The translations under genes and the position numbers were made by a program. From assembly GCA_963701325.1 (NCBI GenBank), contig OY969604.1, positions 868,001 to 932,000 of the forward strand: DNA of 64,000 nucleotides. The letters are read 5' to 3'. Below, one piece after another: positions 35,172 to 43,375 of the stretch (its first letter is position 1; the number at the start of each line of letters is the position of its first letter). The DNA is from Bog-756 sp963701325 (lineage in GTDB: Bacteria > Actinomycetota > Acidimicrobiia > Acidimicrobiales > RAAP-2). The notes under the pieces are model-generated. The model had not been told where the DNA came from and made no database searches. It saw only the letters and a program-made list of their open reading frames with translations.

Positions 35172-35349
35172 GGGCTAGACCGGGCGCTGCGCGCGTGGGA
35201 GACGACTCAATCGGTGCATAGAGCAACCGGTCGCTCCGAATTGACGACAGCGCTGTCCGACTGGCTGACTCAGACTCGAGGGCGACGCGTGCTGCCAGGT
35301 CGGTGGGTCAGTTCTCGACTGCAGCCGCCTCGGTGTACCGACAGGTGAC

Positions 35350-35679
35350 CTACTGCCGTTTCCGGTATTCGGTTTGATCCAACCACTGCTCGACCGAGAA
35401 CCCACCTCGTGCGCTCGAACCCTCGGATCCCGGGTGCGCCTGCCCATGATGCCTTCCGTGGATCGGCTCGTGGGAAGGGAAGCGGACGTGCAGCCATCGC
35501 TGCAACTCTGCATCGACGATCATGGCGGTCGTCCCGTGCCGCCGAGGGTGGAGATGGTTCTCCCGGACCTCGTTGCGGATCGTCGATTCGTCGATGCCGG
35601 TGACGTCGGCCACCTCCGAGATGGTGAACCAGAGCGGAGAGGAGACCGCCACGCCCTGGTTCCTCGGCACACCACTCAT
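35350..35679 (-). CDS. Excisionase/MerR-like helix-turn-helix protein
   Basis: The 109-residue protein has one winged-helix-type motif, WFTISEVADVTGIDESTIRN followed by HPRRHGTTAMIVDAELQRWL, as in phage excisionases and small DNA-binding accessory proteins. The C-terminal 40 residues are His/Gly/Ser-rich. The ATG at 35677-35679 has GAGAGG directly upstream. No integrase gene is seen in the window. It may be a regulator left from a mobile element. Confidence 0.72.
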   Translation of the reverse strand: MSGVPRNQGVAVSSPLWFTISEVADVTGIDESTIRNEVRENHLHPRRHGTTAMIVDAELQRWLHVRFPSHEPIHGRHHGQAHPGSEGSSARGGFSVEQWLDQTEYRKRQ

Positions 35680-35781
35680 GACCTCTCATCGGTCCGTGAT
35701 CCGACGATCTGAAGGAATCAGAAGAGAATCACGAACGAGACCGATCAGGAGGCACGAGAGTGCATGGCATGTGCCGGAAGA

Positions 35782-35943
35782 TCAGATCACGTCGGCTGGG
35801 TCGGTGAGCACCTCGGCGACGCAATAGCCGTCGTCCCGAGGATGCGCCCGGGCCCATTCCTCGGCTCGGTCGAGGGAGGTGAAGGAGCCGACGATCAGGT
35901 CGGGGGCTGTGTTCGCCGGACCTCGGAGGACCACCGCAGGCAT
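35782..35943 (-). CDS. Small protein of 53 aa
   Basis: The frame runs from ATG (35941-35943) to TGA (35782-35784). It encodes MPAVVLRGPANTAPDLIVGS then FTSLDRAEEWARAHP and a tail YCVAEVLTDPADVI. The alternation of a strand, an amphipathic helix and another strand is protein-like and resembles short SPOR-like or DUF-type actinobacterial peptides. Codon positions are well biased. Family unknown. Confidence 0.5.
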   Translation of the reverse strand: MPAVVLRGPANTAPDLIVGSFTSLDRAEEWARAHPRDDGYCVAEVLTDPADVI

Positions 35944-36088
35944 GTGCCGATGCTACAGAGGTCTACCTGGGGCTGGCGTCCGGGGGAACGGGCGCGGAGC
36001 CGTTGGGTCGCCGCACGCCGTGCCGTCTACCAGGGAGGTCACGCCCGACTCCAGGTGGATTCCCGCCGGATCGGGAACCAGCCGGCTC

Positions 36089-36541
36089 TCACAGGACGGC
36101 GAGCGACCTCATCGTTCCGACGCAGGCCCTGGCGGCCTCCCTGCCCTTCAGCTCGAAGTGCGAGGCGAAGAAGGCCAGGTGCTGCTCGTGTTCATGGAAA
36201 TGATGAGGTGTGAGGACAGCGGAGATGACCGGGACGCCCACGTCGAGTTGCACGCTCATCAGGCCATTGATCACCGCCTCGGCAACGAACTCGTGGCGAT
36301 AGATGCCCCCGTCGACCACAAGTCCAGCGGCAACGACGGCTGCGTACCGCTCGGTGAGCGCGAGGTGTTTGGCGTGGAGCGGAAGTTCGAACGACCCTGG
36401 AACCTTGTAGAAGTCGACATGGTCACGGGGCACTCCGAGTTCGGCGATCTCGTCCGCGAACGAGTGCCTGCACCGATCGACGATCGTCTCGTGCCAGGTG
36501 GACTGGACGAAGGCGATCCGTTGACCTGTTGGAGTACACAT
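36089..36541 (-). CDS. ribH2: 6,7-dimethyl-8-ribityllumazine synthase, type II
   Basis: RibH makes the riboflavin precursor lumazine. The 150-residue product has the N-terminal IAFVQSTWHETIVDRCRHSF, VPGSFELPLHAKHLALT, and a His-rich VVDGGIYRHEFVAEAV and VLTPHHFHEHEQHLAFFASH. The last matches the type II decameric enzyme (Brucella RibH2) rather than the icosahedral type. No other riboflavin gene is nearby. The ATG at 36539-36541 was chosen because a GGAGGG box lies 9 bases upstream. A longer TTG frame to 36601 would run through the operator. Confidence 0.9.
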   Translation of the reverse strand: MCTPTGQRIAFVQSTWHETIVDRCRHSFADEIAELGVPRDHVDFYKVPGSFELPLHAKHLALTERYAAVVAAGLVVDGGIYRHEFVAEAVINGLMSVQLDVGVPVISAVLTPHHFHEHEQHLAFFASHFELKGREAARACVGTMRSLAVL

Positions 36542-36576
36542 TTCTGGCTGCCCTCCGATCGTCACTACCCCTATAT

Positions 36577-36590
36577 TAGAACCTGTTCTA
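36577..36590. promoter_or_regulatory. KstR-like operator before ribH2
   Basis: TAGAACCTGTTCTA is palindromic except for the central CT and fits the TNNAACNNGTTNNA consensus of the TetR regulator KstR, which controls sterol and lipid catabolism in actinobacteria. It lies 36 bases upstream of the chosen start codon, in an AT-rich stretch (CTATATTAG), where a promoter is expected. Confidence 0.6.
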
Positions 36591-36698
36591 GTTTTTCTCA
36601 ACCGCTCCGATCGGATCCGACGGGGATCACCGACCCCGGACAGTCTCCCCGGGGCGGTCCAGTTCGCCGGGCGGCCGAGCTGGGAGCGGATTCGAGCA

Positions 36699-36938
36699 AT
36701 GATCCCTGCATGGCGGAACAGGCGAGAGACGCCGTTGATCGAGAGGCGCGGACGCCTGGGGGTCGAGTCCCTCGTTCAGGCCCTGCCCGAAGGTGCAGTC
36801 GTGGACAGTTCACACGGATGCCACACGGATCCGTTCTTCCTGTCGCAGGAGCCGCCTTCGCTGGCGTTCCTGGCGCGGCACCTCGCGTCATCGTGTCAGG
36901 TGCCGAGCACCGGCAGTGCTCACACCGCCCGCCGCTGA
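36699..36938 (+). pseudogene. Possible remnant of an alpha/beta-hydrolase or MetX C-terminus
   Basis: The frame includes VQALPEGAVVDSSHGCHTDP followed by FFLSQEPPSLAFLARHLASS. This resembles the end of MetX-like acyltransferases and other alpha/beta hydrolases, where an HGHD-type catalytic His precedes a final helix. No upstream catalytic domain exists and no ribosome-binding site is seen. I regard it as a decayed fragment, with low certainty. The rest of 36602-36992 holds nothing I can identify. Confidence 0.25.
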
Positions 36939-36992
36939 GTGCCGTGATGACCTTGTGGACTGCTCCTGCGTCCGGTGGGCCGCCTCCCGGGG

Positions 36993-38207
36993 TCAGGGAA
37001 CCACGACGACCGGGAACGCGACCTGGATGAAGGTGTTGGTCGTGGCGCCGGTGGCGGACGTCGCCGGCATCATCCAGATGCCATAGGTGTCGTTTGCGAT
37101 GGTGTTGTTCTGGATGGTGATGCTGAGGGGGGCGACCGTGCCCACGAAGACTCCCGTGGTGGCCGAGTCGATGGCCGGCGAGAAGTCGAAATCCCCGTCC
37201 AGGTTGTTCGTCCCGATGTAGTTTCCGGTGATCACGTTGCCGTTGAGGTCCTGCCCGGGCGCGTGGCTGTGCACGGTGACCCCGGCGAGCCCGTTCCCGG
37301 AGATGAGGTTGTTCTGGACCATGTTGTTGTAGACCGCACCGCCCGGGAACGGCGTGGCGAGGATCACGCCCCCACCTTGGCCGGCTTGCCCGTTCTGCAG
37401 GATCCAGTTCGACATGATCTGGTTGTCGAACACCCCGCCGGCCGTCGGCTGGGGAACACCGTTGGCGAACGAACCGGGGTTGTGGCTGACGACCGTGATC
37501 CCACAGTCGAAGATGTTGTTGGACACGTTGTTGAAGGCGACCTGGTTGCCGTCCGTGGGTCCGAACTCATCCGACAGCAGGATTCCCCCGCTGTTCCCAC
37601 TCACTTCGTTGTGGAGGACCTTCGAGTTGTCCGCGACCATGAGATGGATTCCCTCGCCGCAGTCTCCGGGCTCTTCCCCCGAGCCGTTGCACTCGGGATA
37701 GCTCGAGCCACTGACCACGCCACCGGTCGGGTTGCCCTGATCGTTGTGGACGACCGTGTTCCAGTTGACGGTCACGTTCTGGACGGGCGCACCCGGTGCC
37801 CCCATGACGAGGATCCCCTCGCCGATCGCGTTGGTCACGGTCAGGCCGGTGACCGTGCTGCCCGAAGCGAGCACCTGTACCCCATTGTCGAGTCCTGCTG
37901 CGTTGATCGTGGGATGTCCGATCCCGTCGAGGGTGAGCGGCTTGCCAGGGGGAATCACGACGTCCTCGTCGTAAGTGCCGGGGCAGATCTGGATGGTGTC
38001 ACCAGCTCTTGCCGCGCTCACCGCAGCGCCGATGGTCGAGAACCCTTGGTACGGGCTCGGGAAACAGTGCACGACCAGTGTGGTCGGAGGGAGCAGTAGC
38101 TGGGGCTGTGCTGCGGCTTCACCTCCGGCGACCGCCCCGACGATGCCCATGATCAGCACCGCAGCTCCGAGTAGCGCGACAAGCCAACGAGTCGCTCGAG
38201 ATCTCAT
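36993..38207 (-). CDS. Secreted right-handed beta-helix protein
   Basis: The 404-residue protein starts with an export signal (WLVALLGAAVLIMGIVGAV). It continues with AAVSAARAGDTIQICPGTYD, the classic first turn of CASH/NosD-type parallel beta-helix proteins. Repeated turns of the form NxVxxNxxxGI (LHNEVSGNSGGILL, NNLISGNGLAGVTV, ITGNYIGTNNLDG) follow to the end. Such proteins bind or cut polysaccharides at the surface; no lyase or hydrolase residues can be assigned. The ATG at 38205-38207 has a GGAGGTGG box close upstream. Confidence 0.85.
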   Translation of the reverse strand: MRSRATRWLVALLGAAVLIMGIVGAVAGGEAAAQPQLLLPPTTLVVHCFPSPYQGFSTIGAAVSAARAGDTIQICPGTYDEDVVIPPGKPLTLDGIGHPTINAAGLDNGVQVLASGSTVTGLTVTNAIGEGILVMGAPGAPVQNVTVNWNTVVHNDQGNPTGGVVSGSSYPECNGSGEEPGDCGEGIHLMVADNSKVLHNEVSGNSGGILLSDEFGPTDGNQVAFNNVSNNIFDCGITVVSHNPGSFANGVPQPTAGGVFDNQIMSNWILQNGQAGQGGGVILATPFPGGAVYNNMVQNNLISGNGLAGVTVHSHAPGQDLNGNVITGNYIGTNNLDGDFDFSPAIDSATTGVFVGTVAPLSITIQNNTIANDTYGIWMMPATSATGATTNTFIQVAFPVVVVP

Positions 38208-38356
38208 GGTCCACCTCCGGTCGATCCGCCCGCTCCACGCCAGAGCGTTCACTGCACAATCTAAGCACCGACCGGGTGCCACGCAACCGGGTGAAGCCCC
38301 CCGAGGCGAGGGCCGCGTTGTCCGAGGTCACCGCCCCGGAAGAGTCGGAGGAGGAG

Positions 38357-38611
38357 CTATGCCACGTTCCGTTCACCTTGGTGGTACGAGGCCCGTCGCC
38401 CGGGAGCCGCCAAGGGTGCTGCATCATCCAACCAGTCGATCTCGGCCACGCAGTCGGCAACACAGGACCTGCACATCCACCGGCGCTCGGGTCCGCTCCC
38501 GAGGATGATCGTCCAGACCGACGTCGATTTCGCGAGGGGAAGGGTCCGTCCACATCGCTGACAGGGACCGACTCGATGCCCGGTTGAGCGCTGGCGCCGT
38601 GACAACTTCAC
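38357..38611 (-). CDS. Small zinc-ribbon-like protein
   Basis: The 84-residue frame has paired cysteines GPCQRCGRTLPLA and RRWMCRSCVADCVAEID, consistent with a zinc ribbon, and a short acidic C-terminus. The GTG at 38609-38611 follows an AAAGGATC box by 7-8 bases. An earlier in-frame GTG at 38629 is the alternative. No family recognised. It lies between the beta-helix protein and the metallopeptidase, all on the same strand. Confidence 0.55.
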   Translation of the reverse strand: MKLSRRQRSTGHRVGPCQRCGRTLPLAKSTSVWTIILGSGPERRWMCRSCVADCVAEIDWLDDAAPLAAPGRRASYHQGERNVA

Positions 38612-38747
38612 TGGCCTGATCCTTTCCACGGTGGGTGACTGACGACCACTGCTTCCAGGATGATCGGCAGAAGTTAGGGCCAGATGAAGCCTTCGTAATG
38701 ATCCCCTAAGACATCAGTGACCGCTCCGGAGAACGGGTTCCTTCCGG

Positions 38748-39143
38748 TCACCCCCACCCGAGCTCCTCGAGGCGGGGGTCGCTGATCCCGAAATGGTGGG
38801 CGACCTCGTGGAGGACCGTCTTGTGCACCAGTGCGCGAACCTCCGCCTCAGATCGGCAGTGGCGGCAGATCGTCCTCCGGTAGATGACGATGTGGTCCGG
38901 ATTGGCATACCAGGGTCCGCTGGGTCTCTTGGTGAGGGGAACCCCCGTATAGAGGCCGAAGAGCGGGGAGCCCTCGGCCTCCTCCTCCACCCTGATCGTC
39001 ACGTTGGTCATCGCCCTGCCGAATTGCTCGGGCAGCGAGTCGAGTGCGTCGGCGACGAACTGCTCGAACACGTCCTCTGGGACGTCGACGCCGAGCTGGC
39101 CGTCTCCTCCCCCCCGATCCGGCAGAGCGGGTGGACCGGTCAC
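38748..39143 (-). CDS. Minimal zinc metallopeptidase-like protein (DUF1025 type)
   Basis: The 131-residue product matches the small zincin-like family with FEQFVADALDSLPEQF, a PLFGLYTGVPLTKR segment, IVIYRRTICRHC, and the metal motif HEVAHHFGISDPRLEELG (HExxHxxxxxD) at the C-terminus. Such proteins are stand-alone minimal gluzincins of uncertain substrate. The GTG at 39141-39143 was chosen because the residues before it are low-complexity. It is divergent from the small membrane protein at 39323. Confidence 0.85.
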   Translation of the reverse strand: MTGPPALPDRGGGDGQLGVDVPEDVFEQFVADALDSLPEQFGRAMTNVTIRVEEEAEGSPLFGLYTGVPLTKRPSGPWYANPDHIVIYRRTICRHCRSEAEVRALVHKTVLHEVAHHFGISDPRLEELGWG

Positions 39144-39322
39144 CCGACCACCGTAGCCACCGCACCGATGGCCGGTGCCGGTCGCCCCTGAGCGACAGCT
39201 CCTGGATCTGGTGACCGCCGAGCTCGGCTTCGCGCTCTTTGTCATCGTCGGCCGTCTCGGCGGAGCGCGATCGGTCCGAACGGCGGAGGAACAGCGGGAA
39301 CGGGCGGTGGCAGACTGGTTGG

Positions 39323-39628
39323 ATGCGGGTGACCGTCCACTCCCAGAGTCGACCGGGTACCGGGCTCGGGTGCCTGGGCTCGATCCTCAGCATCGTCGTG
39401 GTCGTTGCCGTCGTGACCGCCATCATCCTCGGCGCCTTCGTCATCCTCGTGATCACCGCAGCGGTGATGGCGATCGGACTTCTCGCCTTCGCCGTCAACC
39501 GGCTGGTGATGGCGCTCAATCCCCGGTACCGAGCGCGCCGGGCGCACCTCGAGCCCTCGGGGCAGATCATCGATGCCACCGCGAGCATCGAGCCACCGGA
39601 GCCGGACGGCCGGCGCAGGGAACCCTGA
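39323..39628 (+). CDS. Small membrane protein, 101 aa
   Basis: The product has a short basic N-terminus, then two adjacent hydrophobic segments (GSILSIVVVVAVVTAIILGA and VILVITAAVMAIGLLAFAV), and a basic/acidic cytoplasmic tail with LNPRYRARRAHLEPSGQIID. No family recognised. The ATG at 39323 is the first start after which the sequence becomes protein-like. It may be co-regulated with the divergent metallopeptidase. Confidence 0.65.
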   Translation: MRVTVHSQSRPGTGLGCLGSILSIVVVVAVVTAIILGAFVILVITAAVMAIGLLAFAVNRLVMALNPRYRARRAHLEPSGQIIDATASIEPPEPDGRRREP

Positions 39629-39804
39629 GGAGCCGCTGCGCTCCGATCCGGTGAGCCCTGGAAGAGGCGCGCAGCGGGCAGCACCTCCTCGGGATCACCC
39701 AGGACAGTGCAACACAGCTTTGGAACTACCAGCAGCCCTGGGGTCCGTTCACCACCCCGTCAACCCCCGGGCTGACCGCACCGGTGTGCCGGGGGCCGAC
39801 GCAG

Positions 39805-40278
39805 CTACTCGCTGGTCTCGACGATGAGGAGATCGCAGGAGACTTTGCGCGAGACCTTGTTGGCGATCGGGCCCAGCAGGAAGCGGGCCGTCGACTGCAT
39901 CCCCTTCGACCCGACCACCAGGAGGTCGGCATTCTCCTCCTCGGTGACCCGGATGAGCGCTTCGGACGGGTCACCGGCGACCGCCTGGTAGGCGGCCTTC
40001 TCGACGCCTGCCGCACGGGCCTTCTCGCCCGCCTCCTTGGCGGTCGTCTCCGCCGCGGTATGGGCGGCGGCGACCCACCCCGAGTCGATGGCGATGCCGG
40101 CCGCGGCGACCCCTGCGGGGGCGCGGCTGCTGTATGCCGACACGATGATCAGCTCCGCACCGAGCGCCCGGGCCAGGGCGGTCGCCTTTGCCACGGCCCG
40201 CTCGGCCGTCGGAGAGCCGTCCGTCCCGACCACGATCTTGGTGGGGACACCGCCTCCCGCCTCTGCTTTCTCAGCCAT
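39805..40278 (-). CDS. Universal stress protein (UspA family)
   Basis: Usp proteins are small alpha/beta nucleotide-binding proteins that aid survival in stress or hypoxia. The 157-residue product has TKIVVGTDGSPTAERAVAKA at the N-terminus and the nucleotide loop LVVGSKGMQSTARFLLGPIA (GxxGx9G, with Pro in place of the usual Ser/Thr after the last Gly), ending CDLLIVETS. The ATG at 40276-40278 has GGAGGG upstream. First-from-left of three tandem Usp genes on this strand. Confidence 0.92.
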   Translation of the reverse strand: MAEKAEAGGGVPTKIVVGTDGSPTAERAVAKATALARALGAELIIVSAYSSRAPAGVAAAGIAIDSGWVAAAHTAAETTAKEAGEKARAAGVEKAAYQAVAGDPSEALIRVTEEENADLLVVGSKGMQSTARFLLGPIANKVSRKVSCDLLIVETSE

Positions 40279-40368
40279 CGCCCGGCCCTCCATCGATCTC
40301 GTCGCCTGCCCGGATCGGCAGCCGCCCGCCAGTATGGCCCTGGCACAGGGCGAAAGCGAACAGTGGGG

Positions 40369-40794
40369 TCAGGTCGTCGCCAGGATGAGCACCGAGCACG
40401 GTGCCCGGTGGGCAACCGAGTTGGGCACGCTTCCCAACACCCGGCGGGCGCCATGCATCCCCTTGTTCCCCACCACGATGAGATCGGCGCTCTCCCGCTC
40501 GGCGACCCCGATGAGGGCATCCACCGGATCGCCGGTCGCCGCATGGGTCTCGTACCGCACACCCTGCTCCGCCGCCACGCCGCCGAGATTCCGCAGCAGG
40601 ACGTCCGCTTCGATCGTCGAGGGCACCGTGTAACGAAATTCGTCGGGCAGGTCGCCGCCATCGACCGGCTTCGGCTTGTAGGCGGTCACGATGTGCAGGG
40701 TGCCTCCGGAGAGTTTTGCGAGGGCGACCGCCCGGGCGACCGCCTCTGCAGCCGACGGCGAGTCGTCGGCTCCTACCACCACGGTGTCGTACAT
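40369..40794 (-). CDS. Universal stress protein (UspA family)
   Basis: This 141-residue Usp begins YDTVVVGADDSPSAAEAVAR and ends with the nucleotide loop VVGNKGMHGARRVLGSVPNS (GxxGx8GS) and APCSVLILAT, so ATP binding is likely. It is about 55-60% similar by eye to the next Usp at 40863, suggesting local duplication. The 68-base gap between them could hold its own promoter. Confidence 0.93.
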   Translation of the reverse strand: MYDTVVVGADDSPSAAEAVARAVALAKLSGGTLHIVTAYKPKPVDGGDLPDEFRYTVPSTIEADVLLRNLGGVAAEQGVRYETHAATGDPVDALIGVAERESADLIVVGNKGMHGARRVLGSVPNSVAHRAPCSVLILATT

Positions 40795-40862
40795 GGACGC
40801 TCCTTCAGGGGACCGGATTGTGGAACGGGAGTGGCAATGGGCCGGTGGCCCGACTCACCGCG

Positions 40863-41282
40863 TCAGACGGTCTTGACGATGAGCACAGAGCACGGTGCCT
40901 GATGGGCCACTGTGTTTGGGATGCTGGCAAGCACCTTGCGCTGCATGCCCTTGTTGCCCACCACGATGAGATCGGCCTTCTCCCGCTCGGCGACCGTCAC
41001 CAGCGCCTGGGCCGGGTCGCCCTTGAGGGCGTGGGTCTTCACGCTGACCGATCCGGCTCGGGCCCGTGCGGCCAGGTCGTCCAGCAACCCCTGAGCGTGC
41101 TCGTTCGCGAGGACGACGTTCTGGAACTGGCCGGGCAGACCGCTCGCGCCGGTCGAGCTCGGCTTGTATGCGGTCACCACGTGGAGGTCGCCTCCGGCGA
41201 GCTTCGCCAGGTCGATGGCCGCGTCGACCGCCTTGGCCGCCGTGGCCGAATCGTCTGCCCCCACCACCACCGAGTCGAACAT
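40863..41282 (-). CDS. Universal stress protein (UspA family)
   Basis: This 139-residue Usp has FDSVVVGADDSATAAKAVDA and the C-terminal loop VVGNKGMQRKVLASIPNTVA with APCSVLIVKTV. The glycine expected between KVL and the Ser/Thr is missing (LASIP), so nucleotide binding may be weaker than in its neighbour. It is the first transcribed of the three tandem Usp genes. Confidence 0.92.
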   Translation of the reverse strand: MFDSVVVGADDSATAAKAVDAAIDLAKLAGGDLHVVTAYKPSSTGASGLPGQFQNVVLANEHAQGLLDDLAARARAGSVSVKTHALKGDPAQALVTVAEREKADLIVVGNKGMQRKVLASIPNTVAHQAPCSVLIVKTV

Positions 41283-41346
41283 GCAGGCACTCTAAACCGG
41301 GGCGCCTCGGATTGTCGACGCTGCGCGAACCCGTGACCGCGCGCGG

Positions 41347-42318
41347 TCACCCCGCCCGTGCCTCACGTACGGTCGAGGGGAAGCGTTTCCGGAAGGTCCG
41401 AACGGTCAGGGCGGAGAGACAGGTCGGCTCGAGAGCGCGGGCCGATGCGCTGCGGGGCAGATTGAGGATCGGGCCGATCTCGCCGAAGTAGTTGCCCGCG
41501 GTGAGCTGGGTCAGGAGCTCCTCGCTTCCGTCAGCCCGCTCGCGAAAGATCTCCACGCTGCCCTGCTCGATGACATAGACCAGATCTCCGCGGTCACCCT
41601 GCTCGAACAGCGTCTCACCGGCGGCCAGTGCGATCTCGACCGGTTCGTGCTCCGCGGTCGACGCGTGTGGCACGAGCTCGATCACCCGGTCCGAGATATG
41701 GGTGATCCGGTCGTCGTGGGTCGAGACGACCACCATCCGACCGGGAGCGGCCAGCTCCCGCAACAGGAGCAGGATCCCCTCGACCTGGATGTGGTCGAGA
41801 TGGGCGGTCGGCTCGTCGGCCAGCACCAGGGGCGGATGGTGCACGAGCGCCCGGGCGATCGCAACCCGCTGCTGTTGGCCGCCGGAGAGCTGTCGTGGCA
41901 GGTGGTGCAGGCGATCGGAGAGCCCGACCCGCTCGAGCAGCTCGTCGGCACGCCGGCCTGCCTCCCGGTGCCCGATCCCGGCCAAGGTCATCGGGACCAT
42001 CACGTTCCTGCGGGCCGAGAGGCTCGCCAGCAGGTTGAACGCCTGGAACACCACCCCGACGGTGCGCTGACGGTGCTCTCCGACTGCGGCGCCGGTCAGG
42101 CCTCCGATGTCCACACCCTGGAACCGGATCGTGCCGGAGGTCGGGGTGAGCAGTCCCGCGAGGCACGAGAGGAGCGTCGTCTTCCCGCACCCGCTCGGAC
42201 CCAACAGGGCGACCAGTTCGCCGTCCTCGGCCTCGAGGTTGAGCTTGTCAAGCGGCCTGACCACGTACCCGCCCGAGTCGAACTCCTTGGTCAGGTCGCG
42301 TATTTCGAGCTCGGCCAC
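41347..42318 (-). CDS. ABC transporter ATPase fused to a cyclic-nucleotide-binding domain
   Basis: Residues ~1-225 form a MacB/LolD-type ABC ATPase: Walker A GPSGCGKTT, signature LSGGQQQRVAIARAL, Walker B LVLADEPTAHLD and H-loop STHDD. Residues ~228-323 form a CRP-like cyclic-nucleotide-binding domain: LFEQGDRGDLVYVIEQGSVE, then the phosphate cassette YFGEIGPILNLPRSASARA with its Arg. The fusion predicts transport controlled by cAMP or a similar nucleotide. GTG start (42316-42318) behind a GGAGGAG box, 9 bases after the permease stop; ATPase and permease form one export unit. Confidence 0.92.
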   Translation of the reverse strand: MAELEIRDLTKEFDSGGYVVRPLDKLNLEAEDGELVALLGPSGCGKTTLLSCLAGLLTPTSGTIRFQGVDIGGLTGAAVGEHRQRTVGVVFQAFNLLASLSARRNVMVPMTLAGIGHREAGRRADELLERVGLSDRLHHLPRQLSGGQQQRVAIARALVHHPPLVLADEPTAHLDHIQVEGILLLLRELAAPGRMVVVSTHDDRITHISDRVIELVPHASTAEHEPVEIALAAGETLFEQGDRGDLVYVIEQGSVEIFRERADGSEELLTQLTAGNYFGEIGPILNLPRSASARALEPTCLSALTVRTFRKRFPSTVREARAG

Positions 42319-42327
42319 CGCTCCTCC

Positions 42328-43375
42328 TCAGCCCGCGAAGGCCTTCGCCGGATCGGCCGCAACGGCTCTCCGCAGCGCGATGAGGCTGGCGAGCAGCCCG
42401 ATTCCGATCGCCACCAGTGGGAGCACCAGGTAGGCGCTTCCGGGGATCGCAACCGGTTGCTGGAAGACGCCGGTCATGAACTGGGCCAGCACCGCGGCCA
42501 CGAGGGCGGCGATCAGCGCGACGATGGTCGACTGCAGGGCCAGCCCGAAGAACAGCGTCGACGACGACGCTCCGAGAGCCTTCAGGACCGCGAAGTCGCG
42601 GTTCCGCTCGAGCGCGGTCACATAGACCAACGAGGCCACGATGACCGCGGCGATCGCGGCCATAAACACCTTCGAGTTGTCGATCGACGAGATGCCGGCG
42701 GCCATCTGCTGGAGGCTCCCCTGCTCGATGGCCTGGTTGGAGCGCAGCGAGAGCCCCGGCGGGAGCGCGCGAGGGGTGCCGGTCACGAGCACCGCGCTCG
42801 AGCAGGTCGGCCCCCCGGAACGCGGTGGTCCTGGCGTCGCCGAGGGTCACGTACGCGTTCGGCAATCCGCCGAGCAGGGTCCGCCCGCTGGTCACCCCCA
42901 CCACCGTGAAGGTCCGCGGACCGATCGAGAACGTCCGACCGAGGCCCAGACCCATCCGCGCATCGACCACCGCCTGGCCCGGGCCAGTCACGTTCCGACC
43001 CTGGGTGGCCTGCTGCGAGCCCATGCCACCCACCGGGATCCCGATCGTGTTGATGCTGACCGGGGATCCGGCGACGTACGCGGTCTGAGGCACGATGATG
43101 ACCGGGGTTGCCCGGGTCACCCCGGGCTCGGTGGCCACCCTGCCGGCCGCGCTGGCCGCGACCGGATTCAGCGCGGCCACGCGGGACGACGACCCGTTCG
43201 CCACCACCCACCAGTCGGCCCCGAACGCCCGCACGGTCGCATTGACCTCGACGGAGAACCCGGCGGCCAGGCCCGTCAGCAACAGCGTCATCGCGAACAC
43301 GAGGGCCGCCCCGGCGATGGCGATGAGGAACTGCCGCTTCCGGAACAACAGGTCACTGACCGTGATGCCGAACAC
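42328..43375 (-). CDS. FtsX/MacB-type ABC permease (frameshifted)
   Basis: Two frames together make a permease of about 349 residues. The N-terminal part (GTG at 43375) has a first membrane helix LIAIAGAALVFAMTLLLTGL and a periplasmic domain to FRGADLLE. The C-terminal part has three helices (FMAAIAAVIVASLVYVTALE, STIVALIAALVAAVLAQFM, YLVLPLVAIGIGLLASLIAL) and the RDFAVLKALGASS motif of FtsX. The break coincides with a run of six G on the coding strand (42811-42816); one G fewer gives a continuous frame. Assembly error, or slippage-prone tract. It partners the ATPase-cNMP gene downstream. Confidence 0.85.

Noticed and set aside
36577..36590. LexA/SOS box before ribH2
   Set aside because: Actinobacterial LexA sites have CGAAC and GTTCG separated by four bases; here the halves are AGAAC and GTTCT separated by two, which fits KstR-like spacing.
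36598..36891. Minus-strand 97-codon frame upstream of ribH2
   Set aside because: Pro/Arg/Gly-rich, no ribosome-binding site, no resemblance to a family.
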